Shown here: in pieces, positions 44,441 to 56,691 of the stretch
How the letters are laid out: each line of letters begins with the position of its first letter
How positions within the stretch are numbered: the first letter of the stretch is position 1
Assembly: GCF_029227915.1 (NCBI RefSeq)
Contig: NC_079889.1
Coordinates: 8,184,001-8,248,000 of the forward strand
DNA: 64,000 nt
Direction of reading: 5' to 3'
DNA from: Hydractinia symbiolongicarpus
Taxonomy: Eukaryota; Cnidaria; Hydrozoa; Anthoathecata; Hydractiniidae
Program-made: the position numbers and the translations under genes
Notes under the pieces: model-generated
Database searches by the model: none
The model's input: the letters and a program-made list of their open reading frames with translations, nothing else
What the model was told of the DNA's origin: nothing

Positions 44441-44825
44441 TGACGCCATTATTATTTTTTCGGGGTTTCCCCGCATTCTTCTTTTTTTGTTGTACAATTT
44501 TTCTAGAGAGTATAGTTGAGAAAGATAACGAGTAGAGTACACGAGGTACTTGATTTTGATATTTTATGAATCTTTAAATGGCGCTCGATTGATGGACTTT
44601 TGATATTATTTTTGGATATTTACTTGAATTGGTGGACTTGTGATGTTGTGTGGATATTATTTGCTCGAATTGGTGGATTTATGTTATGAACTTTAACTTA
44701 GCTTAGACAGTGTTTGTTATTCTGAAATCGTCTTATTGTGTACTGCACGTCAAATTTCAAAAACTTTCATTTTTCATGCTTCCAGTTTCATTGGTTTCAT
44801 TTTTTGCATTACATTAAATTTCATT

Positions 44826-47800
44826 ATGTCTACTGCGACTACGAGGAAGAGTGCAAGGCGAAAGGGGTTGCGGTCTATTGCGAGCACTTTGCGCGAGCGA
44901 ATTGATGTCATAGTTAAGGACTTTTCGGAGGAGAAACGAGCAGAAATTATTTCTTTACAGACCACTTTAATTGACACTGTTAAACAGTTAAAGGAGTTAG
45001 ATGAAGAGCTATACGGTGTTTTATCGGCTGAAGAGATCGAAACCGACGTTATGGAGGCTACAGAATTTTATCTATTAGTGAACATGAGTCTCGCGACTAT
45101 TACTACCGCTACCGGACCACATGTTTCAGCCACAGAATCGACACGGTCTGTTGAAAAGAAATCGATGAGACTACCCAAAATAGAACTGAGCAAATTTAAT
45201 GGGAACCCTTTGAATTGGCCCTCGTTTTGGGACCAGTTTAATTCAGCCATTAATGACAATGACAGTTTGAATGCAATTGATAAATTTAATTATTTGAAGA
45301 GATACGTCGAAGGAACCGCTTTATCAACTATTTCTGGGTTAGAATTGACGAACAGTAACTACGAAAATGCTATAGAGTTGCTTAGAAACCGTTTTGGCAA
45401 CGAACAGGTGCTCATTAACGCGCACATGGAAGCCCTGTTGAAGATTGAGTCAGTACGATCAATGGATAACACCCAACAATTGAGAAAACTTTATAATGAT
45501 GTTGAGAACTGTATTCGAAATTTGAAAAATTTAAAGTATAATAGCGAAATGCTGAGTTTATTGATTCCGGTTCTGAACGAAAGAATTCCCAACGAATTAC
45601 GAATGATTATTTCTAGAAACTTTGGAGAGGAGAAGTGGTCCGTTGAAAAGATGCTGTTTTTTATCAATAACGAACTGCAAGCTCGAGAGAGGTGCACTGT
45701 AACCGCGAAAGGCAAGGGACAAACTCCCAGTGAAAATTACAAGAGAGGAGGAATTTCTACCGCAGACTGCTTATTGACTTTGGACAGAAAAAAATGTGTT
45801 TTCTGTCACGATTCTCACTCTCCGTCGAGGTGTTCAAAAGTTACCAACGTACAAACACGTTCGCAAATTATGAAAAAGGAAGGGCGTTGCTTTTTATGCT
45901 TGCAGCATGGACACATTTCAAAGAACTGTTGTTCAAATTACATATGCAATAGATGTGGAAGACGTCACCACATCTCTTTGTGTATGAAAGAAAAACGTGC
46001 CGAAAGAAAAGATAAAGACAACAATGGCTCGGAGGAAAACCCTTCTAACGAAACCAACGCGAATCACATCAGCCAAGAAAACAAAGGAATTTTTTTGCAG
46101 ACGGCTAAAGCTTTTGTTTCGAAAGAAAGGGAGAGCAGGAACATACAAACGAGATTCATGTTTGATTCAGGTAGCCAGAGAAGATATGTCACAAATGAAC
46201 TGAAAGAAAAACTGAATTTAGAAACAATTCGAAAGGAGAAATTAATTATTAACACTTTTGGCCATAGCAACAGCCAATCGAGAGAGCTACCCGTTGTTAA
46301 GTTGTATGTAAAAACCGCTGACCGCTCATCTACCGTACCCATCGAAGCCATTGCCGTACCAAACATTTGCGCTCCTCTCTCAAATCAGAATGCGAAATAT
46401 TACGCTGATAATTACGAACACTTGAAGCGGTTGAAATTAGCAGATTTTTCAAATGGTGAAACGAGACTGAATGTTCACGTTCTGATTGGTTTAGACCATT
46501 ATTATTCATTCACTACCGGCGAAGTTGTTCGAGATCCGAGAGGCGGTCCTATCGCTATCAATTCCAAACTTGGCTGGATTTTGTCCGGAGGTGAACAGTC
46601 GAAAGCGAACGAATCAAGCTGCATGGAAGTCCACGCCTGCCGTGTTGATACCGAAAACACAATTCTTCGTGACGAGTTGAACAAGTTTTGGCAAATTGAG
46701 TCGATCGGTGACGGAGAAAACGAAAACGTATTATCTTCTTTTAAACAAACTCTTGAATTCAACGGTGAACGCTACGTGACCGAATTACCATTTCGTCCTG
46801 ATCATGATAAACTTTCCGATAATTTTGCAGTTTCGAAACAACGCTTAGATTCTCTTGTTAACAAACGATTACGAAATGAACCTGATTTAGCTGTGCAATA
46901 CAACGACGTTTTTGCAGACTACGAATCGAAACAGATTATAGAAAAGGTTCAAGAAAGTGAGATAGCTTGCGAAAATGCTCACTACCTTCCGCATCATCCG
47001 GTTGTACGCCAAGATAAAAGTACAACGAAAGTTCGTCCTGTTTTTGATGGATCTTGTGCCGTTCACAAACCATCCCTCAATGACATTTTGTACTCTGGTC
47101 CTAATTTACTTGCTAAGGTGTTTGACATTCTGCTGAGATTCCGTACGAACTACGTCGCTTTAGTTGCTGATATTCAACAAGCCTTCTTGAATATTGAAAT
47201 CGCTGAGAAAGACCGTAATTATCTTCGTTTTTTGTGGAAAGAAAACCCTACCGAGAACGATGCAAAGCTCATTATCTATCGATTTCTGCGTGTCGTGTTT
47301 GGGTTAACGTGCAGTCCGTTTTTACTCAATGGGACAATCCAACACCACTTGGAGACTTACGAAATTATCTGCCCCGAAATTACTGCTGTTTTGAAGGATG
47401 ACTTGTACGTCGATGACCTAACAACCGGTACCGATACCGTAACTGAAGGCAAGAAACTTTACGAAATTAGTAAACAAATCATGAAAGAAGGAGGGTTCAA
47501 TTTGCGAAAATGGGCTACTAATAACAATGAATTACAAACTTTTATCGATAAAATTGAGAACGTGAATTCTGAACCGAATAGCGACAAAACTGTTAACCCC
47601 AAAGTATTAGGGATCGAGTGGGACATCGACAGAGATATTCTAGTGTACCGATTTGACGAGTTATTGAAACGGGCGAAAGAACTGTTTCCAACAAAAAGAA
47701 ACATTTTACGTATATCTGCTTCATTTTATGACCCGTTGCGCCTGATCGCACCAATCACCACCAAAGTAAAGGTTCTTTTCCAGAAATGTTGTCAACACAA

Positions 47801-49802
47801 GTCCGACTGGGATGATCCACTGCAAGGGGAACTGCTTAAACAATGGAGAGATATATTGAACGATTTTGCGAATTTACAAACTTTTGAGATACCACGTTAT
47901 TTATTCTGTGAACCGCGTCATGAAATTCAATCAATTGAACTGCATGGATTTTGTGATAGCTCGACGATTGCCTACGCTGCTGTGATTTATGCAAAAATAC
48001 GAACTAACCTCGGCGTAAGTGTTTCGCTAGTGACTGCTAAAACGAAAGTTGCGCCCCTAAAGCCGCATTCTGTTCCACGTTTAGAATTGCTAGGATGTGC
48101 TCTCTTAGCAAAGTTGATGAGCCATGTGCTTAATGCGATCAATGGTAGATTGAAAGTTGATCGTTTTTTCGGTTGGTCAGATTCGGAAGTTGCCCTTTGT
48201 TGGCTAAAAGGCAAATTAAAGCAGTGGAAGCCATGGGTAGAAAACAGAGTTGTTTATGTTCGATCAGTCATTCCATCGGAATCATGGTTTCACGTTTCCA
48301 CCATTCATAACCCCAGTGATATACCTACCAGACCAGACAAAATTGGTGACTTCAATTCAAATTTGTGGTTAAACGGTCCTGAATTTCTGTCTGATTCCAG
48401 CTTTGTTCCACCTGAGTTTCATGTCAACAAACATTCATTCGATGTTTTGTCAGAAGAGAAGAAAAGTCATGTCACTACTAACATTAGTCATTCCACTCAT
48501 CATTGTCATTCGCAGTTACATGATATTATAGACGAGACTAAGTTTAGCTCACTGAAAAAGCTTATAACTACCATTGGATATGTTTACAGATTTGCGAATA
48601 AATTGTTAAATCGAATTCGAAAAAGAGACTTATCAGTATGCAACGATCGTGAACTGTCGACTCAAGAATACAAAAGTGCATTTGATATTTTGATTACAAA
48701 CAATCAACGAAAACTTCGAAACAACCAAAACTACTTCAACAAACTTTCGTCCGCCCTGAAGTTGTTTGAAGATGAGAAAGGAGATTTACGTGTTAAAGGA
48801 CGTTTTGGTGAGAATAAAAAGCTTTCATATGACGAAAGGTATCCGTTGATTCTTTCGAGTGATTCACATTTTACAAAACTTCTGGTTGAAGATGCCCACG
48901 AAAAAACATTTCATCAAGGCGTAGAAGCGACACTCAACATGTTACGAATGAAGTTTTGGATTCCGAAAGGTAGACGCACAATCAAATCCATTTTACGACA
49001 GTGCATTGTTTGTCGACGATACCAAGGCAAACCTATTAAATCACCACCGACTCCAGATCTACCAGAATACAGGTATTGCGCTTCGAGAGCTTTTGAACAC
49101 GTTGGGTTCGATCATGCTGGTCCACTCTACATTCGTACCGAGAACCGAAACACGACAAAGGTATACGTATTAATACTTACATGTGCTACTACTAGAGCTG
49201 TGCACTTTGAGCTTTCACCCGATTTAAAGACGCCAGCGTTCATTAGAGCTTTCAAAAGATTTCAATCCAGAAGAGGAACGCCTGCTACGGTTGTGCATGA
49301 TAATTTTAAAACGTTTAAATCTAACCATGTAAAAAGATTTATGAGACATGAGTCTATTGAAACTAACCCGATTCTCCCCAAGAGTCCTTGGTGGGGAGGA
49401 TTTTATGAAAGGATCGTCAGATCAATGAAAACCGCCTTGCGTAAGACCATTGGGAAGGCACTATTGACTTTCGAAGAGCTCGAGACAGTTCTGTGCCAAC
49501 TTGAAGCATCGATTAACTCAAGACCACTTACATATCAGAGTGAGGACGATCTTGGACAGACTATCACACCTTTGCATTTGATTTACGGCTCGAACATTGT
49601 TGGTGCTGAATGTGTCCCAATGAATGATACCGACCAGTGCTCGAAACGATTACTTTATGTACAACGAGTGCTTGACGATCAGTGGCGACGATTTTATCGA
49701 ACGTATTTGAACGAATTACGGCAACATCACTTCTACAGAAAGGATGGCAGAGAAACACCTGATTTAAAGTTGAACGACGTCGTATTTTTGTACATATTTT
49801 AA
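44826..49802 (+). CDS. BEL/Pao LTR-retrotransposon gag-pol polyprotein, uninterrupted
   Basis: One uninterrupted frame runs from the ATG at 44826 (1658 residues; the frame is open upstream but without ATG). In order: a gag domain with KFNGNPLNWPSFWDQF (DUF1759 type, near 45190); zinc knuckles CVFCHDSHSPSRC, CFLCLQHGHISKNC and CNRCGRRHHISLC (45795-45990); an aspartic protease with FDSGSQ (46160); RT with VADIQQAF and YVDD (47405-47416); RNase H HGFCDSS; integrase zinc domain H-H-C-C (48898-49015) and core D/D/E (GFDHAG, VHDNFK, YERIVR at 49108, 49300, 49405). The product would package, copy and integrate the element. It ends at LNDVVFLYIF, so the usual C-terminus after the integrase is cut short. 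No LTR pair or primer site could be found, and the following sequence is unrelated, so this copy seems 3'-truncated. Confidence 0.9.
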   Translation: MSTATTRKSARRKGLRSIASTLRERIDVIVKDFSEEKRAEIISLQTTLIDTVKQLKELDEELYGVLSAEEIETDVMEATEFYLLVNMSLATITTATGPHVSATESTRSVEKKSMRLPKIELSKFNGNPLNWPSFWDQFNSAINDNDSLNAIDKFNYLKRYVEGTALSTISGLELTNSNYENAIELLRNRFGNEQVLINAHMEALLKIESVRSMDNTQQLRKLYNDVENCIRNLKNLKYNSEMLSLLIPVLNERIPNELRMIISRNFGEEKWSVEKMLFFINNELQARERCTVTAKGKGQTPSENYKRGGISTADCLLTLDRKKCVFCHDSHSPSRCSKVTNVQTRSQIMKKEGRCFLCLQHGHISKNCCSNYICNRCGRRHHISLCMKEKRAERKDKDNNGSEENPSNETNANHISQENKGIFLQTAKAFVSKERESRNIQTRFMFDSGSQRRYVTNELKEKLNLETIRKEKLIINTFGHSNSQSRELPVVKLYVKTADRSSTVPIEAIAVPNICAPLSNQNAKYYADNYEHLKRLKLADFSNGETRLNVHVLIGLDHYYSFTTGEVVRDPRGGPIAINSKLGWILSGGEQSKANESSCMEVHACRVDTENTILRDELNKFWQIESIGDGENENVLSSFKQTLEFNGERYVTELPFRPDHDKLSDNFAVSKQRLDSLVNKRLRNEPDLAVQYNDVFADYESKQIIEKVQESEIACENAHYLPHHPVVRQDKSTTKVRPVFDGSCAVHKPSLNDILYSGPNLLAKVFDILLRFRTNYVALVADIQQAFLNIEIAEKDRNYLRFLWKENPTENDAKLIIYRFLRVVFGLTCSPFLLNGTIQHHLETYEIICPEITAVLKDDLYVDDLTTGTDTVTEGKKLYEISKQIMKEGGFNLRKWATNNNELQTFIDKIENVNSEPNSDKTVNPKVLGIEWDIDRDILVYRFDELLKRAKELFPTKRNILRISASFYDPLRLIAPITTKVKVLFQKCCQHKSDWDDPLQGELLKQWRDILNDFANLQTFEIPRYLFCEPRHEIQSIELHGFCDSSTIAYAAVIYAKIRTNLGVSVSLVTAKTKVAPLKPHSVPRLELLGCALLAKLMSHVLNAINGRLKVDRFFGWSDSEVALCWLKGKLKQWKPWVENRVVYVRSVIPSESWFHVSTIHNPSDIPTRPDKIGDFNSNLWLNGPEFLSDSSFVPPEFHVNKHSFDVLSEEKKSHVTTNISHSTHHCHSQLHDIIDETKFSSLKKLITTIGYVYRFANKLLNRIRKRDLSVCNDRELSTQEYKSAFDILITNNQRKLRNNQNYFNKLSSALKLFEDEKGDLRVKGRFGENKKLSYDERYPLILSSDSHFTKLLVEDAHEKTFHQGVEATLNMLRMKFWIPKGRRTIKSILRQCIVCRRYQGKPIKSPPTPDLPEYRYCASRAFEHVGFDHAGPLYIRTENRNTTKVYVLILTCATTRAVHFELSPDLKTPAFIRAFKRFQSRRGTPATVVHDNFKTFKSNHVKRFMRHESIETNPILPKSPWWGGFYERIVRSMKTALRKTIGKALLTFEELETVLCQLEASINSRPLTYQSEDDLGQTITPLHLIYGSNIVGAECVPMNDTDQCSKRLLYVQRVLDDQWRRFYRTYLNELRQHHFYRKDGRETPDLKLNDVVFLYIF

Positions 49803-49879
49803 AATATACATTTTTCAACATTAAACCTCTGGTTTTTGTACAATGCTTTAATTCATATTTACTAGTGCTGAACAAACAG

Positions 49880-50400
49880 TTACTATTTTATCACAATTGG
49901 CTAGTGTGTCGTCTGAATGATTAATTTAGACCCAGAGCCAGCAGCAAAGTCGTCTACCAATGTAAAACCTCTGTCTGCCAATATCTGATCCCCAGGAAGG
50001 TGGTACCTCGAGGAGAAAAATTGTGAGTCCCTGACAATTTGGATGCCTGATGCTCAATCTCCCCAGCAACGCAATGCAAAATTGATAGTTCCCAGAGGTG
50101 TACATGAAATCATGACTTTTATAAGTACAATGTTTTTTGTAAGTGTTGTAACATTGGGCTCTTGCAAGTAGAGTTGTCGGTGCTTTAAAAATATTTTTAA
50201 AACAATCAATTATTGATCGAGGACATATTTTTTTAAAAACCGGAGGAATCATTTTAAATATGTTATCTCTGTCACCCATTTTAACAAAAACCTTCAGCCA
50301 GATATACATAACGTCCAACCAATTCCGAAAGTACTCTATCGCAGTTGTTTTGCAAATACCAGACACATGAGAAAGAAGCAAATACGGGTTACATATTTGA
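49880..50400 (-). pseudogene. Second decayed ISL2EU-type DDE transposase
   Basis: On the minus strand from 50381: HVSGICKTTAIEYFRNWLDVMYIWLK, then SIIDCFKNIFKAPTTLLARAQCY (first catalytic Asp region). After a frameshift, GIQIVRDSQFFSSRYHLPGDQILADRGFTLVDD (second Asp, LADRGF) reaches 49920. The order matches the intact transposase at 56.7-58.3 kb (IIDCTEIFIQRP ... LADRGF), but sequence differences are large, so it is another subfamily. The C-terminal Glu region is lost. Confidence 0.75.
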
Positions 50401-51399
50401 TCAAAACGAGTAAAACCAGTTTTAATCAGTTAAACCAGTCAACATGACACTTTTTTCGGCGTATTGCATGAGATGTTGCATGCTAGATGGATTCATGCTA
50501 AATGGATGGACAGGTGTTGTTAATTTTAATTTCGTTTTTTCTGTAGACACTGAAAAAAAAAAGAATAAACATAAAAAACAGTTGTTTCAAACTTTGTTTT
50601 CTTTAATAGTGAAAACGGTAATAAAAAATTACCTTCCAAGGCCAATTTTCTTTGCCTCCTTTGATGTTGATCATATCCTGATAACTTTGGTTTAAGAGTA
50701 AATAAGCTAACTGGTCTCTGCTTGTGAGGGAAAATCGATGGAATGTAGTCAGAATCGTTTGCATTGTTGCTTTTTTGCCCTAAAAAAATACTCAGAACTA
50801 TTTACTTTGCCACGAAAACTGAATTAAGAACAAGAAATTTTATGAAGGGTAAAGACAGATGTAAAACAGTTATCATGTTAATATGTAGCTACCTAATATA
50901 AAATGTTGTGAACAAACATAATGATATCTGGACTTTGGTGACCACGTCTTAATCTTATCTATGATATTGCTCCTATTTATTGCTCTCAGCCATGATTTTC
51001 TTCCAAGTTTATCATGTGGAAAAATATAGAATTTTGATTAAGGGTGATTCTGACAGTTGTTTGTACAGGAACACACACATCAGCTTCGAGGCATGCTTGT
51101 CTTTTCCTAATCTAATCTGTTCCGCGTTGTTTGTTTTCCCTAACCCATAATGGTAGCTTTAAAATCACACTGGTGTGACGCCATGGTAGATAACCAAAGC
51201 AAACTACAACATGTTCGCTCAAACAAACTGAAACTAAACCAATTTGATTGTTCAATGTACGATGGGGAAAGCGAGAGGGAATAACACACTGATTTTCACA
51301 CACTCTTTACCCATATTGTCGGAAAGCTGTAGAGGTTGTCTTTTCTCCACAGTTCAAAATATCGGTCAACTTGGGTCAAAAAACATCGCGGGATGGCGC
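50401..51399. other. Gene-free stretch
   Basis: No gene is supported. The small open frame at 50444-50695 begins with ATG but has no recognisable domain. A lone acccatattgtcgg motif related to the 32-kb minisatellite is at 51307-51320. Confidence 0.4.
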
Positions 51400-51414
51400 A
51401 ATAAAACCCGGAGC

Positions 51415-54130
51415 TAGCTCTCGAAAAGCGATTGAAAATGTGGCACGAAGGAAACTTCTTGGAACTTTATACAGAATGTTTAACTATACAAAGCCGTATG
51501 ACGAACGCATATGCAAAGAGAGATATATCGGCGATATCTAAAAAGTTTAAACTATTCATGCAGAAAGGAGACGTCAACTCAGCAATGCGATTATTATCTA
51601 ATAGTATGCAGAATGGAATTCTTCCGTTAAATGACGAGACCTTGATGCTGTTAGAACAGAAGCACCCGAATGCACAAGAGGTATGTGGGGATGATGAAAT
51701 CTTACTCAATTTTCCGTTACAGAGAATACACCCCATTGCCTATGACGTCATTGACGAAGACCTTGTATTGGATGTTGCTGCTCACACGAAAGGAGGATCT
51801 GGACCATCGGGTCTAGACGGCGATGGATGGAGGAGAATATTATGCTCTTCTTCGTTTGGTACTACGAACTCAGATTTGCGGAAGGCTATTGTTGATATGA
51901 TAAAGAAATTGTGCACGGAGAAGATAACTGACTCAGAGGGTGGTGATGATTGTTTGGAAGCTTTTGTGGCATGCCGTATGATCCCTTTGAATAAGAATCC
52001 TGGTTTGAGGCCCATTGGGGTAGGAGAGGTTTTGAGACGAATTACTGGGAAGGTAGTTATGCGTGTAGCTAAAAAGGACATCATGGAATCAACTGGGTCT
52101 TTACAAGTCTGTGCTGGACAGGACGCGGGTGCAGAGGCGGCAATTCATGCTATGCATGATATTTACGAGAATGAAGAAACAGAAGCGGTGCTACTGATCG
52201 ATGCTGAGAATGCATTTAATTCTATCAATCGGAAGGCGATGCTACATAATATTGCAGTCCTTTGTCCTCTTATTTCTACTTTCATGGAAAATTGTTACAA
52301 TGTTCCGGCACGTTTGTTTGTTATTGGGGGTAAAGAACTGTCATCAAAGGAAGGGACTACTCAAGGTGATCCGACCTCTATGGCGGCATACGCAATTGGA
52401 GTTTCGCCTCTTCTTAGAATTCTTCTTGATTTTATGAACACTAGTGGTAACAATACGGCAAAACATGTTGCATTTGCGGATGATTTCACTGTAGCTGGTA
52501 AATTGTCAGAGATAAAGAGTTATTGGGAAAAATTGACTTCGATTGGGCCGAAATTTGGTTACTTTCCGAAGGCTGACAAGTCTTATTTGATTGTGAAAGC
52601 AATTTATATAGAAAGCGCAAACGAAATTTTTAAAGAGATGCATGTGAAAATAACGTCATCGGGTCAAAGACACCTTGGAGCTGTCATTGGAGATATCAAT
52701 TACAAAAACCAATATGTGAATAGTAAAATTCAAGATCTTTCGATCAACTCCAGCTACTTTCACAGATTGCTGTTATGGAACCACAGTCTGCATTTACTGC
52801 CTTCAACACGCTGGTTTCAAATCGAATTTTACGTATTTGATGAGAACTATACCAAATATTTCGAAAAATTTACAACCAATCGAAGATATCATACGTAACG
52901 AATTTCTTCCAGCAATTACCGGAGGACATTGCTGCTCAAACGCTGAAAGGGATCTCCTATCCTTACCGATTCGTCTGGGTGGCTTGGGAATCACTAGTTT
53001 CGTGAATGAAAGCGACTTTGAGTATGACAACTCTCGTTCCATCACTGCTTCACTTTCCAAAGCAATTTACGAGCAAGTGGACAAATCTATATGCGAGATT
53101 GAAAAACGTCATTTGAAGAATCAAATCAAGGACTCTTGCAACAAACGTCATGAGGACAGATTAACAGATGTTAAAAAAAACTTAGACGAAAAACAATTAC
53201 GATTAAACAACATATGCAGTGAGAAAGGTTGCTCCAACTGGTTGACAGTATTGCCATATGCTGAACACGGATTTGATCTCAACAAGCAGCAGTTTTGGGA
53301 TGGAATAAAGCTCCGTTATAACTGGCCTGTTGAAGGATTACCGACGCATTGTGTTTGTGGGTCAACATTTGACATTCAACATTGTTTGAGTTGTAAGAAA
53401 GGTGGGTTTGTCACGCTTCGACACAACAACATACGTGACATAACGGCATCCATGTTAGGTGAGGTTTGTAAGGATGTGGCAATTGAGCCTTCGCTAATTG
53501 GGTTGACTGGCGAAACTTTTGATTTAGAATCTGTGAAAAAGGGGGATGATGTAAGAACGGATGTACGTGCTCGGGGATTTTGGACGAAGGGTCAACAAGC
53601 ATTTTTCGACGTAAGGGTTTTTGATCCCAACGCTTCGAGACACCTTCAGCATACTCTCCAACAATGCTATGCAAAGAATGAGGCGGAGAAGAAAAGGCAA
53701 TACAACACTCGCATCAACAAAGTTGATAACGGGACATTCACGCCACTGGTATTTTCTCTTTACGGAGGAATGGGAAGAGAGTGTGCGACTTTTTACAAGC
53801 GTCTTTCAGAAATGATCGCCGAAAAACGTAAAATAAATATTTCTGTTGCATCATCTTGGGTCAGAACTAAGATTTGTTTTGCTTTAATTCATGCTTGTTT
53901 GCTTTGTTTGAGAGGTTCGAGAGGGATTTATAAAAGAATCGAAATGGCGGATGATATTGTTTTGAGTGAGTTGTCAAGTTGTATCAAGTAGTTCGGTTGT
54001 ACCAAGTTAATGAACTGTTAAATCTATATCTAATTTATTTTGTTTATTATGTTTGTTAAACGCTTTTGTATTGAAGTAACAATTTTTAGATTGTATTTAT
54101 TTATAAAAAAATACATAACTCGTAGCTTTA
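51415..54130 (+). mobile_element. 5'-truncated RLE-type non-LTR retrotransposon with 15-bp target-site duplication
   Basis: AATAAAACCCGGAGC occurs exactly at 51400-51414 and 54131-54145, bracketing the reverse transcriptase-endonuclease coding region. This is best read as the duplicated target of one insertion. The left junction lies only 23 bases before the first ATG of the coding region, so the element lacks its 5' part. The 3' end is AT-rich without a long poly(A). Confidence 0.75.
51438..53991 (+). pseudogene. Reverse transcriptase / restriction-like endonuclease protein with two frameshifts
   Basis: The frame from the ATG at 51438 has KGGSGPSGLDGDGWRRIL, GLRPIGVGEVLRRI, LLIDAENAFNSINR, EGTTQGDPTSMAAYAIG and the active-site box FADD (52480 region). 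Near 52780 the similarity moves to a second frame (PQSAFTAFNTLVSNRI), and near 52835 to a third. There it runs to 53991 with LPIRLGGLGITSF, NWLTVLPYAEHGFDL and the knuckle CVCGSTFDIQHCLSC (53349-53393). The endonuclease follows with RHNNIRD and FFDVRVFDPNA. Two indels within about 60 bases therefore disable an otherwise well kept protein. This is the RT family widespread in coral and hydrozoan genomes; its clade among RLE elements is not settled by motifs alone. Confidence 0.8.
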
Positions 54131-54723
54131 AATAAAACCCGGAGCAGAGTAGTAAAAGCCGAAGTTTTGCTACACGATTTTACCTAATAATCTTTCAAGC
54201 GCCCACCACTATGGTAGACAACTTTAAAATTGAATTGATTTCCATTTGATTTCCAAATAGACGAATTTCCGTGTGACGTCACATAACCAGTTCCCAAGCC
54301 TCTGCGCAAATCGACAGGCAAAATGGCAGGCAAGATAGTAAACAAATAGGGTAATTGCTTATTAAACGATCGTTTTAAATCGCTTAAAAAGTAAACAAAC
54401 CTTTCGATCGAAACTTGCACTACCATTATGAACTCCGTTACTAAGATTTTAATGATATTCTCCATCGCGGGCTTTTATTCTCGACCATTACTTCGGCTTT
54501 ACAAGCCTACACACCAGGAGTACGCGAGTAAGCAAGTCTTGCATTGTGTTCGACTAAATAGCTGCGTTTAAACTGCGACGTTTTTATATCCTTGCCTTGG
54601 AAATTTTTGTGGGTAATTGATACAGCCCAAAATATGTACGCGAGGTATAAACACAGACCAAGAGTTGTACAGAGTATAATGCGACAAAACGAAAGCGGCC
54701 GCCTCTTGGTCTTCACTTCCAAT

Positions 54724-56600
54724 ATGTCGACCGAATACTTCTCGAAATTAGTAGGTGAAGATAAACAGCATTATTCAAAAAAACTCACGCTTGCCAACGG
54801 AACACTCCTACGCGACCCTTTTTCACTGAAGGGAGAAGATTGGAGCGACGATGTATCATTGCTACCCGATGTTACGCATATGGATTTGTATGTCTATCTC
54901 ATCCATACACCCAGTGAATTTACAAATGAATCTTTGAAAGCTTATAAATCCTTAGAAGCTTACAACTTTTATCTTTCTGGGCATGTTCAAGATGTTTATT
55001 GCCACCTCTTGAAAGACGTTGAATTTTGCTACATTAAATCCTCCGTACTACCTAGTCAGAGACAAGGACAAAAGCAAAAACTATATGATGTATGGATCAT
55101 TTTACACACAAGTGGATGGGTACTTTCAGCAAATTGTACCTGCGTTGCTGGGTAAAAATTCACATTAGCTTTCCTTCTTCACTAACAATTTTTTTTCTTT
55201 TTGAAGTGACTAATAAAATTTTTACTTTTAGCCTTGGCTCGGCATGCAGTCATATTGCTGCCCTTTTGTTCAAACTGGTTGCTTGTGCTACATTGGAGTT
55301 AAACAAAAAAGCTTGCACAAGCAAATTATGCTCATGGAAAAAATCTAGAAAAAGAGCACACCCTGCACCTCTGAAGCACATAAACTTCAAAAGACCAAAA
55401 AAAAGCGAAGTCCTGCCTACTATAGACGAACCTTTTGAAGGTGAATTGAAAGGATTCACATCAGTGGATCCCTTGAAATTCGTAACAGAAGAGGAAAAAC
55501 AACAGTGGATTTCACTCAGTCAAATTGCTCCAGATGCAGTTGTACTTAAAAATATAAGTCTGGATTTAGGTGAAACAACACACCATGATGATAGCGAAAC
55601 AGAAACTGCGGATGAAAATGAAAAAAACATTCTTCCTGAACCATTGACATACATATACGACTCCGCTGCCATAAATAAAAATGAAATAGAAATAAATAAC
55701 ATTGCTCAAAAAAATTACAATCAATACAAATCCTCGTGCTTTGATATACAGTTTGAAAACTTGAAAAAATTCACAGAAGCTCAAAGCCTTAGCGACAAAT
55801 GGATGCTACATCGAGCTGGGCGAATAACAGCTTCAGTTTCAAAACTTGCCTTCACTTCAGATTTGAAAAAAACAAAAACGTTAATTGAGACCATCATGCA
55901 ATATAAAGAGCCTGTTGACGTTGTTGCAACAAGATATGGGAAAAGAATGGAGAATAGAGCTCGTTCAGTATATGAACAACATGTCAAACAACACCATGTT
56001 GATCTCCAAGTTATCACAACTGGACTTCATATTGATCCAAACTTTCCATATCTTGCAGCAAGCCCTGATGGATTAGTGAAGTGCAAATGTCATGGTCAGA
56101 GTTTAGTTGAGATCAAATGCCCATTTAAATATAAAAAAAGTTTGAAGCTATGGAGAAACGATAAAAATTGTCCCATTGATAAACCTGGGAAATTCAAAAA
56201 AAATCATGCTTATTACTTCCAAGTACAACATCAAATGTTAGTAACTAAAATGAATTATTGTGACTTCTTTGTTTTTTCACAAGGAAAGAAAGAAAATGAT
56301 ACTTTTCTGATCAGGGTTACAAAAAATGAACCATTTTGTCGGAAACTTCGTGAAAAACTGGCCATTGTATTCGAAAAGGTTTTGTTACCAGAGCTTGTCA
56401 CTCGGAAAAGTGATCCCAAGTTACTAAATGAAGAAAAGGTGTATTGCATATGCAGAAGACCATCCTTCCCACCTATGATTGGTTGTGACAATTTAGGCTC
56501 ATGTGACATAGAATGGTTCCATTATTCTTGTGTGAAGATAACAAGAGCACCGAAAACTTGGCTATGTTCTACCTGTCAGAATAATATTAAAAAAAAATAG
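54724..56600 (+). CDS. SWIM-YqaJ nuclease-PHD protein of the ISL2EU element (2 exons)
   Basis: Exons 54724-55151 and 55232-56600 (598 residues) join in phase across a GTAAAA...TTTAG intron. The splice reconstitutes the SWIM zinc finger CTCVAG|LGSACSH. ATGs at 54634 and 54679 are alternative starts; 54724 (MSTEYFSKL) fits best. A conserved N-terminal part (LKAYKSLEAYNFYLSGHVQD) precedes SWIM. The YqaJ-type PD-(D/E)xK exonuclease domain has HRAGRITAS, GKRMENRAR, SPDGL (catalytic Asp), VEIKCP (ExK) and YYFQVQHQM. A C4HC3 PHD finger (CICRRPSFPP ... WFHYSC ... WLCSTC) closes the protein. It presumably processes DNA ends or intermediates during transposition; its exact role in the family is not established. 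Confidence 0.88.
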
Positions 56601-56691
56601 TGTGTCACATTATATCAAAGTAATATATGTAATATAATATAACAATATGTTAGTTGTGTGCGAAGTATCAAATTCTCTGTAATAATATATG

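Noticed and set aside
44400-44825. 5' LTR of the BEL/Pao element
   Set aside because: No matching copy after 49802 and no clear TG...CA pair or primer-binding site, so an LTR cannot be claimed.
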